In this document: one piece after another, positions 13,826 through 22,159 of the stretch
Position numbering within the stretch: the first letter of the stretch is position 1
Layout of the letters: each line of letters opens with the position of its first letter
DNA from: JAPWJZ01 sp035626855
Lineage (GTDB): Bacteria; Pseudomonadota; Alphaproteobacteria; Micavibrionales; UBA2020
Length of the DNA: 22,550 nt
NCBI GenBank assembly: GCA_035626855.1
Contig: DASPMW010000040.1
Location: forward strand, 1 to 22,550
Direction of reading: 5' to 3'
The notes under the pieces: generated by a model
What the model was told of the DNA's origin: nothing
The model's input: only the letters and a program-made list of their open reading frames with translations
Database searches by the model: none
Made by a program: the position numbers and the translations under genes

Positions 13826-14832
13826 TGAAAAAATACGACGTCGTCGCGCTCGGCGCGATCGTGGTGGATTTGCAGGGTACGGCGGATGACGCGCATCTGG
13901 AAGCGCATGGCATCAAAAAAGGCCTCTCCAACCTGGTCAGCCACGAAACTGTCGCCAAGGTCAGTGATAACCGCATCGCCGCGCGCACGCCGGGCGGCCC
14001 CGGCACCAGTGTCGCGGCGGGCGTTGCGCTGCGCGGCGGATCATCCGCGCTGATCGGCAAGATCGCGAATGACGATCATGGCAATTACCTTGCGGCGCGG
14101 CTGCAGGGCCATGGCATTGAATTCACGCCGCTGCTCTCGAGCAGCACCGGCACAACCGCCGTGCTCGCGCTGACCACTCCTGACCGCGAGCGCAGTTTCG
14201 CCTTCGCGGCAGGCGCGAGCATGGAGCTGACGCCAGAGGATATCGATGCGAAACTGATCGCCCAGGCGAAGATTACCTACCTCGACAGCTATTTGTGGCT
14301 GACGCCGAACGGCAAAGATACAGTGCATCATGCGGCGGACCTCGCGAAGCAAAACGGCGGCAAGGTTGCGCTCGCACTGAATGACGCGCATGTCGTGGCG
14401 GCGAACCAGCCTGGCTTCCTCGCGCTCGCAACCTCCCATGCCGATATCCTCGTCGGTGACCGCGGAGAATTCATGGCGCTGTTCAAGACGGTGACGCTGG
14501 AAGAAACGCTCGAGAAAATGAAGGCGCTCGGCGTCACCGCCGCAATTACCGCGGGCGCGGCTGGCGCCTATATTGTCGAGGACGGCACAGTCACCCATGT
14601 TCCCGCCAAGACGATCGACAAAACGCTCATCGTCGATACCAACGGCGCGGGCGACCAGTTCGCGGCTGGCTTCCTTTACGGCCTCGCGCAGGGGAAACCG
14701 GCCGCAGAGGCGGGCGGGATCGGCGCGGAATGGGCGTCCGACGTCATCCGCCATTTCGGCGCGGAACCAAAGACCGGCAAAAACGCCGCCACTATCCAGA
14801 ATAATCCGGTCCCGCCAAAAATCGCCGCCTGA
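13825..14832 (+). CDS. PfkB-family sugar/nucleoside kinase (adenosine-kinase-like)
   Basis: A 335-residue ribokinase-fold enzyme that transfers phosphate from ATP to a hydroxyl of a sugar or nucleoside. Signature 1 is visible as RTPGGPGTSVAAGVALRGG (54-72) and signature 2 as DTNGAGDQFAAGF (271-283), with D277 as the catalytic base. The usual NxxE magnesium motif is replaced by VGDRGEF (210-216), keeping the glutamate but not the asparagine. Proteins of this subgroup in alphaproteobacteria are often labelled adenosine kinase; the substrate cannot be read from the sequence. The start overlaps the leuB stop (TGATG), so it is translationally coupled to leuB, although a link to leucine metabolism is not known. 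Confidence 0.88.
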   Translation: MKKYDVVALGAIVVDLQGTADDAHLEAHGIKKGLSNLVSHETVAKVSDNRIAARTPGGPGTSVAAGVALRGGSSALIGKIANDDHGNYLAARLQGHGIEFTPLLSSSTGTTAVLALTTPDRERSFAFAAGASMELTPEDIDAKLIAQAKITYLDSYLWLTPNGKDTVHHAADLAKQNGGKVALALNDAHVVAANQPGFLALATSHADILVGDRGEFMALFKTVTLEETLEKMKALGVTAAITAGAAGAYIVEDGTVTHVPAKTIDKTLIVDTNGAGDQFAAGFLYGLAQGKPAAEAGGIGAEWASDVIRHFGAEPKTGKNAATIQNNPVPPKIAA

Positions 14833-14843
14833 TATCCATAAAC

Positions 14844-14861
14844 CGGTTAACCGATTATATA
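14844..14861 (+). promoter_or_regulatory. CGGTTAACCG palindrome next to a TATATA box upstream of nfeD
   Basis: A perfect 10-bp palindrome (14844-14853) lies two bases before TATATA (14856-14861) in the gap between the kinase and nfeD. No good -35 box pairs with it, so it may be an activator- or repressor-controlled promoter. The evidence is weak. Confidence 0.3.
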
Positions 14862-14933
14862 GTACCGCCCGCTAGAGTTTTGGTAGAATTTGCGCGTGCC
14901 GGACGCCGGCGCCACTTCCCAGGGTTCAGGTCG

Positions 14934-16322
14934 ATGAAAAAATTCCTCAAGCCGCTCGCCACGCTTTTCTGGATCGCCGGGTTCCTGCTGTTCCAGGCGA
15001 CGAGCTCTCCCGCGCAGGACGAAGAAGCGCCGCCCGTCAACCAGCCGCTCGCGGTCGTCATCAAGGTCGAGGGCATGATCAGCCCGGCGACGCTCGACCT
15101 CGTCAAGCGCGGGCTCGAAGACGCGGCGAAGCGCAAGGCCGATGTGGTGGTGCTGCAGATGCAGACGCCCGGCGGGCTTTACGATTCCATGCAGACCATC
15201 ATCCAGCTGATCCTCGAAAGCCCCGTGCCGGTCGCGACCTATGTCAGCCCGCCCGGATCGCATGCGGCAAGCGCCGGCACCTACATTTTGTATGCGAGCC
15301 ATATCGCCGCCATGGCGCCCTCGACTGTCATCGGCGCGGCAACGCCGATCCGCATGGGCGACAACAGCCCCATGCAGCCGAGCCCCGACCCTTCGATGCA
15401 GAAGATCGACCCTTCCAGCGTCCAGCCGAAATCGACGCTCGAGCACAAGATGGTCAATGACGCGGCGGCCTATATCCGCGGCCTGGCCGAGCTGCGCAAC
15501 CGCAACGCCGAATGGGCGGAGCGCGCGGTGCGCGACGCCGTGAGCGCGACCGCGACCGAAAGCCTCGCCTCCAAGGCGATCGACCTGATCGCGGTCGACG
15601 TCAACGAGCTGCTGGAAAAGATCGACGGCCGTGTCGTGAAAATGGCCGGCAACAAGACGATGAAGCTTAACACGAAGAACGCGCGCTTCGAAACGCATGA
15701 GGCCGACTGGCGCACGGGGCTGCTCGATGTCATCGCTTCGCCCAACGTCGCATTCATGCTCATGACGCTCGGCTCTTACGGCCTTATCTATGAGGTCCTC
15801 AACCCCGGCGCGATCCTGCCGGGCGTGGTCGGCATCATCAGCTTCATCCTCGGCCTGTTCGCGATGAACGTGCTGCCGGTCGATTACACGGGCCTTGCGC
15901 TGATGCTGGTGGGCATGGCGCTGATGATCGGCGAGGCCTTCTCCCCCTCCTTCGGCGCGCTCGGCATCGGGGGCGCCATTTCCTTTGCGGTAGGTGCGAC
16001 AATGCTCATCGATAGTGTGGATCCGAATTTCGGGGTGGACCCCTGGCTGATCGCCGCGGTCACGGTGGGCAGCCTCGGCTTCCTCTCCGTGCTGCTCGCG
16101 GTCGCCTTCAAGGCGCAGCGCAGCGCCACGATGACAGGCCAGGAAGAGCTGAAGCAGACGCCCGGCGAGGTGCTCAACTGGAGCCAGGGCCAGGGCGAGG
16201 TGCGCATCACGGGCGAGATCTGGCGCGCCTCCGCCGCTTCACCCGAATTCATCATCAACCCCGGCGACCGCGTCAAGGTCGTCGAGATCGACGGGCTGCG
16301 CCTTATCGTGCGGCCGGAGTAA
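14934..16322 (+). CDS. nfeD: NfeD-family membrane serine protease (ClpP class)
   Basis: A 462-residue membrane protein of the long NfeD type. In order: a signal peptide (1-28), a ClpP-class serine protease domain (about 38-235), a membrane block with four to five helices (about 270-395), and a C-terminal OB-fold NfeD domain (about 408-460, TGEIWRA ... GDRVKVVEIDGLRLIV). The catalytic serine is expected in HAASAGTYILY (S113); the partner lysine is probably K172 in HKMVNDAAAYIRGL, with K166 as the alternative, after a roughly 20-residue Pro/Ser/Met-rich insertion. Related archaeal enzymes cut the hydrophobic end of stomatin. The frame is open to 14880, but the ATG at 14934 gives the signal peptide and has AGGG 9 bases upstream. 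It is followed by its usual SPFH partner. Confidence 0.92.
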   Translation: MKKFLKPLATLFWIAGFLLFQATSSPAQDEEAPPVNQPLAVVIKVEGMISPATLDLVKRGLEDAAKRKADVVVLQMQTPGGLYDSMQTIIQLILESPVPVATYVSPPGSHAASAGTYILYASHIAAMAPSTVIGAATPIRMGDNSPMQPSPDPSMQKIDPSSVQPKSTLEHKMVNDAAAYIRGLAELRNRNAEWAERAVRDAVSATATESLASKAIDLIAVDVNELLEKIDGRVVKMAGNKTMKLNTKNARFETHEADWRTGLLDVIASPNVAFMLMTLGSYGLIYEVLNPGAILPGVVGIISFILGLFAMNVLPVDYTGLALMLVGMALMIGEAFSPSFGALGIGGAISFAVGATMLIDSVDPNFGVDPWLIAAVTVGSLGFLSVLLAVAFKAQRSATMTGQEELKQTPGEVLNWSQGQGEVRITGEIWRASAASPEFIINPGDRVKVVEIDGLRLIVRPE

Positions 16323-16356
16323 TTCCAAACTATCAACAGCGAAAGGATTTTGAACT

Positions 16357-17094
16357 ATGGGCGGCATTGGATTTTTGGGCTTTGTCTTCGTACTTGCGCT
16401 TGTCTTCCTCGGCTACGCGGTACGCATCCTCAAGGAATACGAGCGCGGCGTCATCTACACCCTCGGGCGCTTCAGCGGCGTGAAGGGCCCCGGCCTGATC
16501 ATCCTGATCCCGATCGTCCAGCAGATGACGCGCGTCGACCTGCGCGTACGCACGATCGACGTGCCGAGCCAGGACATCATCACCAAGGACAACATCTCGG
16601 TGAAAGTGAACGCGGTCGTGTATTTCCGCGTCGTGGCTCCCGAAAAATCGATGAACAATGTCGCCGATTTCATGCGCGCAACCTCGGAGCTGTCGCAGAC
16701 GACGCTCCGCGAAGTGCTTGGCAAGCACGAGCTTGACGACCTGCTGACCGCGCGCGACAAGCTCTCGGTCGACATCCGCGAGCTGCTCGACAACCAGACC
16801 GACCAGTGGGGCGTCAAGGTTTCCAACGTCGCGCTCAAGCATATCGACCTCGCCGAAAGCATGATCCGCGCGATCGGCCGCCAGGCGGAGGCGGAACGCG
16901 AGCGCCGCGCGAAAATCATCTCCGCCGAAGGGGAATTGCAGGCCGCCGACAAGCTCGTCGAGGCGGCGAACAAGCTCTCCGGCTCGGGCGCGATGCAGCT
17001 GCGCTACCTCTCGGCCTTCCAGGACATCGCCAACGACCGCAGCAGCACCATCGTGCTGCCGCTGCCGATGGACTTCCTGAAAAAGCTGACCTGA
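16357..17094 (+). CDS. SPFH/band 7 (stomatin/slipin) protein
   Basis: A 245-residue membrane scaffold protein. An N-terminal membrane helix (about 4-23) is followed by the SPFH domain, with YERGVIYTLGRFSGVKGPGL, RVRTIDVPSQDIITKDNISV and VNAVVYFRV, then a coiled coil rich in Ala/Glu/Arg (RAIGRQAEAERERRAKIISA) and a conserved end (RYLSAFQDIAND, STIVLPLPMDFLKKL). Slipins form ring-shaped assemblies and pair with NfeD proteases in membrane protein quality control. AAAGGA about 10 bases upstream supports the ATG. The nfeD gene ends 34 bases before; the next gene starts directly after the stop. Confidence 0.94.
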   Translation: MGGIGFLGFVFVLALVFLGYAVRILKEYERGVIYTLGRFSGVKGPGLIILIPIVQQMTRVDLRVRTIDVPSQDIITKDNISVKVNAVVYFRVVAPEKSMNNVADFMRATSELSQTTLREVLGKHELDDLLTARDKLSVDIRELLDNQTDQWGVKVSNVALKHIDLAESMIRAIGRQAEAERERRAKIISAEGELQAADKLVEAANKLSGSGAMQLRYLSAFQDIANDRSSTIVLPLPMDFLKKLT

Positions 17095-17928
17095 TTGAAA
17101 ATAGAAAGCCTGCATATCTATCCCGTCAAGGGATGCCGGGCTGTTGATGTGACCGAGGCCGCGTTAGAGCAACGCGGCCTCGCGCATGACAGGCGCTGGA
17201 TGATCGTCGATGAAAACCTGAAATTCATCACGCAGCGCGAATTGCCGAAGCTGGGCGCCATCGAAACGGCGGTTGCGGGCGATATGCTCGCTCTCGCGCA
17301 TGATGGCTCGGCGATCGCCGTCTCCTTTCCCTCGCCCGCCGCGAAAAAACTCAGCGTTACGATCTGGAAGCAGCAGGTCGAAGCCTATGCGGCGGAGGCT
17401 GGCGCGGACAAATGGATTTCCGGCGTGCTCGGCATCCCTGCGCGTCTCGTCTGGCAGGGCGGGCTGCACCGCGATATCGGCTCGACACAGGCGGCGCGCG
17501 GCACGCCGACCAGTTTCGCCGATGATTTCCCGGTGCTCGTGACCGTGAAGGAATCGCTCGACGACCTGAATGCGCGCATGGCCGCGCCCGTCCCCATGAA
17601 CCGCTTCCGCCCCAATATCGTCATCAGCGGCGCGAAAGCCTGGGATGAGGACGGCTGGCGACGGCTGCGCATCGGCAATGTCGTGATCGACCTGCCGAAG
17701 CCCTGCCTGCGCTGCATCGTCACGACGACCGACCAAGAGACCGGCGCGCGCGCGGGCGCGGAGCCGCTGGCGACGCTCAAGACCTTCCGCCTCATGCGCG
17801 AACCCGGCATGACGGGCACCGTTTTCGGCCAGAACGGAATCCCGGAAAACGCGGGCGTGCTCCACTTGGGCGATGGGGTGGAGATCATCGAAACGCAAAG
17901 CCCGCCCGCCTTGTCTGGCGTCGGATAA
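17095..17928 (+). CDS. MOSC-domain protein (YcbX/mARC-like)
   Basis: A 277-residue protein with the N-terminal MOSC barrel domain (MKIESLHIYPVKGCRAVDV, HDRRWMIVDE, FITQRE) and the C-terminal MOSC domain (MNRFRPNIVI, LPKPCLRCIVTTTD). MOSC proteins bind molybdenum cofactor and act in N-hydroxylated-compound reduction (mARC, YcbX). The cofactor cysteine is C204 or C207 of PCLRC. E. coli YcbX has an extra C-terminal ferredoxin domain, which is missing here. The start is a TTG immediately after the SPFH stop with no gap, so translation presumably relies on re-initiation; no ATG fits the family start. A functional link to NfeD/SPFH is not known. Confidence 0.88.
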   Translation: MKIESLHIYPVKGCRAVDVTEAALEQRGLAHDRRWMIVDENLKFITQRELPKLGAIETAVAGDMLALAHDGSAIAVSFPSPAAKKLSVTIWKQQVEAYAAEAGADKWISGVLGIPARLVWQGGLHRDIGSTQAARGTPTSFADDFPVLVTVKESLDDLNARMAAPVPMNRFRPNIVISGAKAWDEDGWRRLRIGNVVIDLPKPCLRCIVTTTDQETGARAGAEPLATLKTFRLMREPGMTGTVFGQNGIPENAGVLHLGDGVEIIETQSPPALSGVG

Positions 17929-17957
17929 CGCCCTGTATTTATTGCCATAAATTAAAC

Positions 17958-17987
17958 TTGAATGGCGGGGCCGTTTAAGGTTATTCT
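17958..17987 (+). promoter_or_regulatory. Probable promoter of tRNA-Ser
   Basis: TTGAAT (17958-17963) is followed after 18 bases by TATTCT (17982-17987). The predicted start, near 17994, is about 13 bases before the mature tRNA. The -10 box is imperfect. Confidence 0.45.
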
Positions 17988-18006
17988 GCCCCCCTGTATC
18001 GCTCGC

Positions 18007-18096
18007 GGAGAGGTGGCCGAGCGGTTGAAGGCGCTCGCCTGGAAAGCGGGTAAACTGTAACAGGTTTCGTGAGTTCGAATCTCATCCTCTCCGCCA
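18007..18096 (+). tRNA. tRNA-Ser (anticodon GGA)
   Basis: The acceptor arm GGAGAGG (18007-18013) pairs with CCTCTCC (18086-18092), followed by G and an encoded CCA. The D arm starts GCCGAGCGGTTGAAGGC. The anticodon stem CTCGC/GCGGG holds loop CTGGAAA with anticodon GGA (18041-18043), which reads UCC and UCU. A long variable arm, as expected for serine, lies before GTGAG-TTCGAAT-CTCAT, the T arm. The gene is complete at 90 bases. Confidence 0.97.
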
Positions 18097-18159
18097 TACG
18101 GCCTCAAGCATCAAATTCGTCACAAAAGCTAGCGCGGTAAATCGTTCGCAAGCGCTCGA

Positions 18160-19617
18160 TCACGTCCCGCAATACGTCCGGTAGCAGGCATCGCGCTCGG
18201 GCGGCGGGGTTTCGTATCCGGTGCGGTCGCCGCGGGGGGCGTAGGGGTCGCGGAGGGCGTCGAGCAGCTGGTGCAGCGGCGCCAGCTCGCCGCGATTGGC
18301 GGCGGCAAGCGCTTCCTCGACCTTATGATTGCGCGGGATCACCTGCGGGTTATGGCTGCGCATCAGCGCGGCGCTTTTCGCGGCATCGCCCTGCGCGTCG
18401 CGCCGCGCGCGCCAGCGGGCCACCCACCCCTCGCCGCCCGTCGCGTCGTCGGCGCTGCCATCCGCGAGGCGGTGGAAGGTCAGCGTGAAATCGGCCTTTT
18501 CTTTCGCCATCCAGATGAGGAGAGCGGAGATGAGCCCTTCATCCCCCGCGTCTTCGCCCGTGAGCCCAAGCTTCCCGCGCATGCCCGCTAGCCAGTGGCG
18601 CTGCACGACCGCATCGAAGTCGTTCACCGCGGTTTCCGCCTTGGCGACAGCCTTCTTTTCATCGCTGTCGATCAGCGTCAGCAAGGTTTCCGCAAAACGC
18701 GCGAGGTTCCAAGTCGCGATCGGCGGCTGCTGGCCATAGGCGTAGCGGCCATGCCGGTCGATCGAGCTGAACACCGTGTTGGGGTCATAGGCATCCATGA
18801 AGGCGCAAGGCCCGTAATCGATCGTCTCGCCCGAGATCGCCATGTTATCGGTGTTCATCACGCCGTGGATAAAGCCCACCAGCATCCAGCGCGCGATGAG
18901 ATCCGCCTGCCGCGCGACCACCGCCTCGAGGAAGGCGAGGTAGGGATTATCCGCGTCCCGCAGCCCGGGATAATGGCGCGCGATCGTGTAGTCGGCAAGC
19001 GCCCTCACCCCCTCCGGCCCCAGAAAACCTGCCGCGAATTCGAACGTGCCGACGCGGATATGGCTGGCCGCGACGCGCGTGAGCACCGCCCCCGGCAGCA
19101 TTCCCTCCCGCGCGACCAGTTCGCCCGTCGCGACGACAGCAAGGCTGCGCGTCGTCGGGATGCCGAGCCCTGCCATCGCTTCGCTGATGATGTATTCGCG
19201 CAGCATGGGGCCGAGCGCCGCGCGTCCGTCGCCGCCGCGCGAATAGGGCGTGCGCCCCGATCCCTTGAGCTGGATGTCGAACCGCGCCCCGTCCGGCGCG
19301 ATATGCTCGCCAAGCAGCACGGCACGGCCGTCGCCGAGCATCGTGAAATGGCCGTATTGATGGCCGCCATAGGCCTGCGCGAGCGGCGTCGCGCCCGCCG
19401 GCAATTCATTGCCGGCAAAGATCCGCGCCAGCGCCGTGGTATCGGCCGCGGCCAGGCGCAGGCCGAGCGTTTCGGCAAGCGGCGCATTCCACAGCACCAG
19501 CCGCGGCTCCTTCACCGGCACGGGCGGCTGCCTTGTAAAAAACGCTTCCGGCAGGCCGAGATAGCTGGTCTCGAACCGCCAGCCGGTATCTTGGGTCTGG
19601 GAAATCTCTGCGGTCAT
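18160..19617 (-). CDS. selO: SelO/YdiU pseudokinase, protein AMPylase
   Basis: A 485-residue protein of the SelO family, which transfers AMP from ATP to Ser/Thr/Tyr of proteins and in E. coli affects redox responses. Visible are YGGHQYGHFTMLGDGRA (83-99), FDIQLKGSGRTPYSRGGDG (113-131, including K118), MLREYIISEAMAGLGIPTTR, and the catalytic region GVMNTDNMAI ... IDYGPCAFMD, in which D257, N258 and D267 match the known active-site positions. It ends TYCGT with a C-terminal cysteine where many eukaryotic homologues have selenocysteine. The ATG at 19617 is chosen over the in-frame ATG at 19647, because the latter lies inside a perfect TATAAT box; AGGT is 6-7 bases before 19617. Confidence 0.95.
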   Translation of the reverse strand: MTAEISQTQDTGWRFETSYLGLPEAFFTRQPPVPVKEPRLVLWNAPLAETLGLRLAAADTTALARIFAGNELPAGATPLAQAYGGHQYGHFTMLGDGRAVLLGEHIAPDGARFDIQLKGSGRTPYSRGGDGRAALGPMLREYIISEAMAGLGIPTTRSLAVVATGELVAREGMLPGAVLTRVAASHIRVGTFEFAAGFLGPEGVRALADYTIARHYPGLRDADNPYLAFLEAVVARQADLIARWMLVGFIHGVMNTDNMAISGETIDYGPCAFMDAYDPNTVFSSIDRHGRYAYGQQPPIATWNLARFAETLLTLIDSDEKKAVAKAETAVNDFDAVVQRHWLAGMRGKLGLTGEDAGDEGLISALLIWMAKEKADFTLTFHRLADGSADDATGGEGWVARWRARRDAQGDAAKSAALMRSHNPQVIPRNHKVEEALAAANRGELAPLHQLLDALRDPYAPRGDRTGYETPPPERDACYRTYCGT

Positions 19618-19645
19618 GGGGCACCTGTATGCGAAAGGACGGACC

Positions 19646-19651
19646 ATTATA
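19646..19651 (-). promoter_or_regulatory. -10 box of selO
   Basis: A perfect TATAAT on the minus strand overlaps the in-frame upstream ATG (TATAATG). The region 17 bases above holds no recognisable -35 box. The start would fall near 19638, leaving about 20 bases of leader before the ATG at 19617. Confidence 0.45.
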
Positions 19652-19774
19652 TGGCGGGATATCCGTCTGATATAGGCCGTAAACTGCGTATTTCAGCGAA
19701 GTTTTCCTGGGGGTGAACCCAAACCCCGCGCGGGATGTTATCATCGTGGTGGAATTCAACCCCGCAGGACGACC

Positions 19775-20716
19775 ATGTCGCGACGCGTTACCCTTATCCT
19801 CAATACCGGCGCCGGCCACGACGACAAGGCGGCAGCGCGCGGGCTGATCGAGGAGCGGCTCGCGGCGGCAGCCGTCGCCGTCGACGTCATCGAAATTGCC
19901 AAGGAGGGCGATGTCTGCGCGCAGATCCGCGCGGCGGTCGAGCAGGCGCACGCCGCCGGCCAGCTGATCGTCGCGGCCGGCGGGGACGGCACGGTCAATA
20001 CGGTCGCCGCCCTTTGCGTCGCGCTGAAAGCGCCGATGGGCATCATCCCGATGGGGACCTTCAATTACTTCGCGCGCGACCTTGGCATCCCGACCGAAAT
20101 CGGCGCCGCCGCCGACTTGCTGGCAACCACCCCGCCGCGGCCGGTGGCGGTCGGGCTGCTGCAGGACCGCGTCTTCATCAATAACGCGAGCTTCGGCAAA
20201 TACGCCAAGATCGTGCGCAACCGGGAGGAAGACAAGGCGCGTTTCGGCCGGTACCGCATCGTGGCGCTCCTGTCCGAAATCAAGAGCCTCTATGCGCGCT
20301 CGCGGATTTTCTCGGTCCGTGTCGGCGCGGACAGCCTGGAAAAACGCCTGCGCACGACCATGATCTTTGCCGGCATCAACAAGGTGCAGATGGAAAACCT
20401 GGGCATGGCGCGCGCCGAAGACGCAAGCCGCCTGAAAATGGCGGTCGCGGTGCTGAAGCCCGTCGGCTTCCTCGGCATGACGCGTATCCTGCTGCGCGGA
20501 TTGTTCCGCCGCCTGCCGGAGGATGAAAGGGTGGAGGTGTTTTACACGGAAACCTTTACGGTCGAAGGCGCGGCGGATTCGATCAGCTGCGTTGTCGACG
20601 GGGAAATCGTGAACCTGCGCATGCCGCTCGAATTCCGGCTGCTGCAGGACGGGCTGCAGGTCGTGGCGCCGGTGCCGGCGAATCCGGCCGCGGAAGTGCC
20701 ACAGGGGGGCGCATGA
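19775..20716 (+). CDS. Diacylglycerol-kinase-domain lipid kinase
   Basis: A 313-residue soluble protein of the DAGK/YegS/sphingosine kinase fold. The nucleotide-binding loop VAAGGDGTVNTVAA (66-79) and PMGTFNYFARDLGIP (92-106) are diagnostic; the usual GTxNdfA is GTFNYFA. The C-terminal beta domain contains FTVEGAADSISCVVDGE, typical for this fold. It likely phosphorylates a membrane lipid (diacylglycerol or similar) or a sphingoid base; the substrate is uncertain. AGGA 5 bases upstream supports the ATG. The stop overlaps the metallophosphoesterase start (ATGA), and AGGGGGG before that start lies inside this gene. Confidence 0.9.
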   Translation: MSRRVTLILNTGAGHDDKAAARGLIEERLAAAAVAVDVIEIAKEGDVCAQIRAAVEQAHAAGQLIVAAGGDGTVNTVAALCVALKAPMGIIPMGTFNYFARDLGIPTEIGAAADLLATTPPRPVAVGLLQDRVFINNASFGKYAKIVRNREEDKARFGRYRIVALLSEIKSLYARSRIFSVRVGADSLEKRLRTTMIFAGINKVQMENLGMARAEDASRLKMAVAVLKPVGFLGMTRILLRGLFRRLPEDERVEVFYTETFTVEGAADSISCVVDGEIVNLRMPLEFRLLQDGLQVVAPVPANPAAEVPQGGA

Positions 20717-21537
20717 CAGTCATCGCCCATCTCTCCGACCCGCATTTCGGCACGCAGGTCGAGGCCGTGGTCGACGCGCTGCGCAGCGACATCGCGGCAC
20801 AGAGGCCCGATATCGTCGTTATTTCCGGCGACCTGACGCAGCGCGCCCGCGCGCCGCAATTCGCCGCAACCCGCGCTTTCGCCGACAGCCTGGGCGCGCC
20901 TGTCTGCCTGGCTGTGCCGGGCAACCACGATATCCCGCTCTACGATACCCTCACGCGCATTGCCAATCCGCGGCGGCTGTACAAAAAATTCTTCGGCCAG
21001 CGCAATCATCTCTGGCAGCAGGAAAATCTCGGCCTCGTCTGCCTCGACGCGACCAGCCCCCTGCGCCATACGCGCGGCAAGACGCAAATGCGGATCGCGC
21101 GGCGGCTGCTGGAATCCGCGCGGGCGCGCCTTGGCGATTCAGGGACGCTCTGCGTCGTCGAGCACCAGCCCCTCGATGTCGCGCTGGAGCAGGACCGGCA
21201 TGAAGCGCTCATCAACGCGCAGGAAACCGCGCGCCTGTTTGCCGAAATGCGCGTGGACCTCGTCATGAGCGGCCATGTGCATATGCCGCTGCTGGGAACG
21301 ACCGCGGCTGCTTTCCCTGCCCTGCCCCGTCATTTCATTCTCAGCGGCGCGGGCACAGCGGTATCCTACCGCACCCGCTCCGGCGCGCCGAATTCGTATC
21401 ATTTGATCACGCTGCAGGATGAAGCCGCGAAAATCGCGCTGCAGGCCTTTCATGCCGACAGCAACGCATTCGTCACCGCCCGGCAGTCGCTGTTCCGCCG
21501 CGGCGGGGGCGGCTGGACGGATGACGGTGGGGTCTAG
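20713..21537 (+). CDS. Calcineurin-like metallophosphoesterase
   Basis: A 274-residue protein with the full set of dimetal phosphoesterase motifs: LSDPHFG (D9, H11), SGDLTQ (D40), PGNHDIP (N71, H72), VEHQP (H151) and SGHVHMP (H188, H190). It belongs with small 3',5'-cyclic-nucleotide phosphodiesterase/Icc-like enzymes, but the substrate cannot be determined. The start is coupled to the lipid kinase by a 4-base overlap, so it may act on a lipid or nucleotide product in the same process; this is inference. Its TAG stop overlaps the ogt stop on the other strand through a shared CTAG. Confidence 0.9.
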   Translation: MTVIAHLSDPHFGTQVEAVVDALRSDIAAQRPDIVVISGDLTQRARAPQFAATRAFADSLGAPVCLAVPGNHDIPLYDTLTRIANPRRLYKKFFGQRNHLWQQENLGLVCLDATSPLRHTRGKTQMRIARRLLESARARLGDSGTLCVVEHQPLDVALEQDRHEALINAQETARLFAEMRVDLVMSGHVHMPLLGTTAAAFPALPRHFILSGAGTAVSYRTRSGAPNSYHLITLQDEAAKIALQAFHADSNAFVTARQSLFRRGGGGWTDDGGV

Positions 21538-22016
21538 CCCTTCCGCTCCAGCGCGAGCAGGAATTCCTTCACCTGCAGCCCGGCCGCGAATCCCGTCAGC
21601 CCGCCGTTTTTCCCGATCACCCGGTGGCAGGGCGCCATGATGGAGACCGGATTGCGGCGGTTCGCCGAGCCGACCGCACGGACGGCCTTGGGATTCCCGA
21701 TCTCGGCCGCGATATCGGCATAGCTGCGCGTCTCGCCGAACGGGATATTGCACAGCGCCTGCCAGACTTTCTTCTGAAAAGGCGTGCCGGAGAAATCAAG
21801 CGGGAGGGTAAAGGCATCGCGCGTGCCGGCAAAATATTCGCCCAGTTGCCGCTCGGCCTCCTGCAGCACCGGATGGTCCCCGGATTCGGGCCCGGCGTCG
21901 ATGCGAACCCGGCGCGGGTCGTCGTTTTCCCACAGGATCGCGGCGAGCCCCGCCTCGCTTGCGACCAGCGTCAGTTTCCCGACCGGCGTATTTACTGTTT
22001 TATGCGCGTAACCCAT
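21534..22016 (-). CDS. ogt: Methylated-DNA-[protein]-cysteine S-methyltransferase
   Basis: Suicide DNA repair protein that moves the methyl group from O6-methylguanine or O4-methylthymine to its own cysteine. The 160-residue protein has the short N-terminal ribonuclease-like domain, then TPFQKKVWQALCNIPFGETR (78-97), the helix-turn-helix region AVRAVGSANRRNP with arginine finger R113, and the active-site motif APCHRVIG with C130. Length and order fit stand-alone Ogt; there is no Ada regulatory domain. AAGGAG 8 bases upstream supports the ATG. Confidence 0.96.
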   Translation of the reverse strand: MGYAHKTVNTPVGKLTLVASEAGLAAILWENDDPRRVRIDAGPESGDHPVLQEAERQLGEYFAGTRDAFTLPLDFSGTPFQKKVWQALCNIPFGETRSYADIAAEIGNPKAVRAVGSANRRNPVSIMAPCHRVIGKNGGLTGFAAGLQVKEFLLALERKG

Positions 22017-22104
22017 TCACCCGCTCCTTCCCGGCCATTTATAGCGCAACAATGGCGGGCGGAACACGCCATTTCCGGACATGGGCGCAAGTATGGGGCA
22101 CAAC

Positions 22105-22134
22105 GAAAAAGCCCCCGGTTCTCGCCAAGGGCTT
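22105..22134 (-). terminator. Intrinsic terminator of the sigma factor gene
   Basis: On the minus strand AAGCCCTTGG pairs with CCGGGGGCTT (two G-U pairs) around a 6-base loop and runs into a T-tract (plus-strand AAAAA at 22106-22110). It lies 26 bases after the sigma factor stop and separates it from ogt. Confidence 0.85.
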
Positions 22135-22159
22135 CTCGTTCAGGGTCAGGAGGTAATTC

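Noticed and set aside
16357..17094. SPFH protein as HflK/HflC
   Set aside because: The partner is NfeD rather than FtsH/HflK-HflC, and the length and end match slipins.
18097..18159. Integration (att) site at the 3' end of tRNA-Ser
   Set aside because: No repeat of the tRNA 3' end and no integrase gene are seen; the next gene is core selO.
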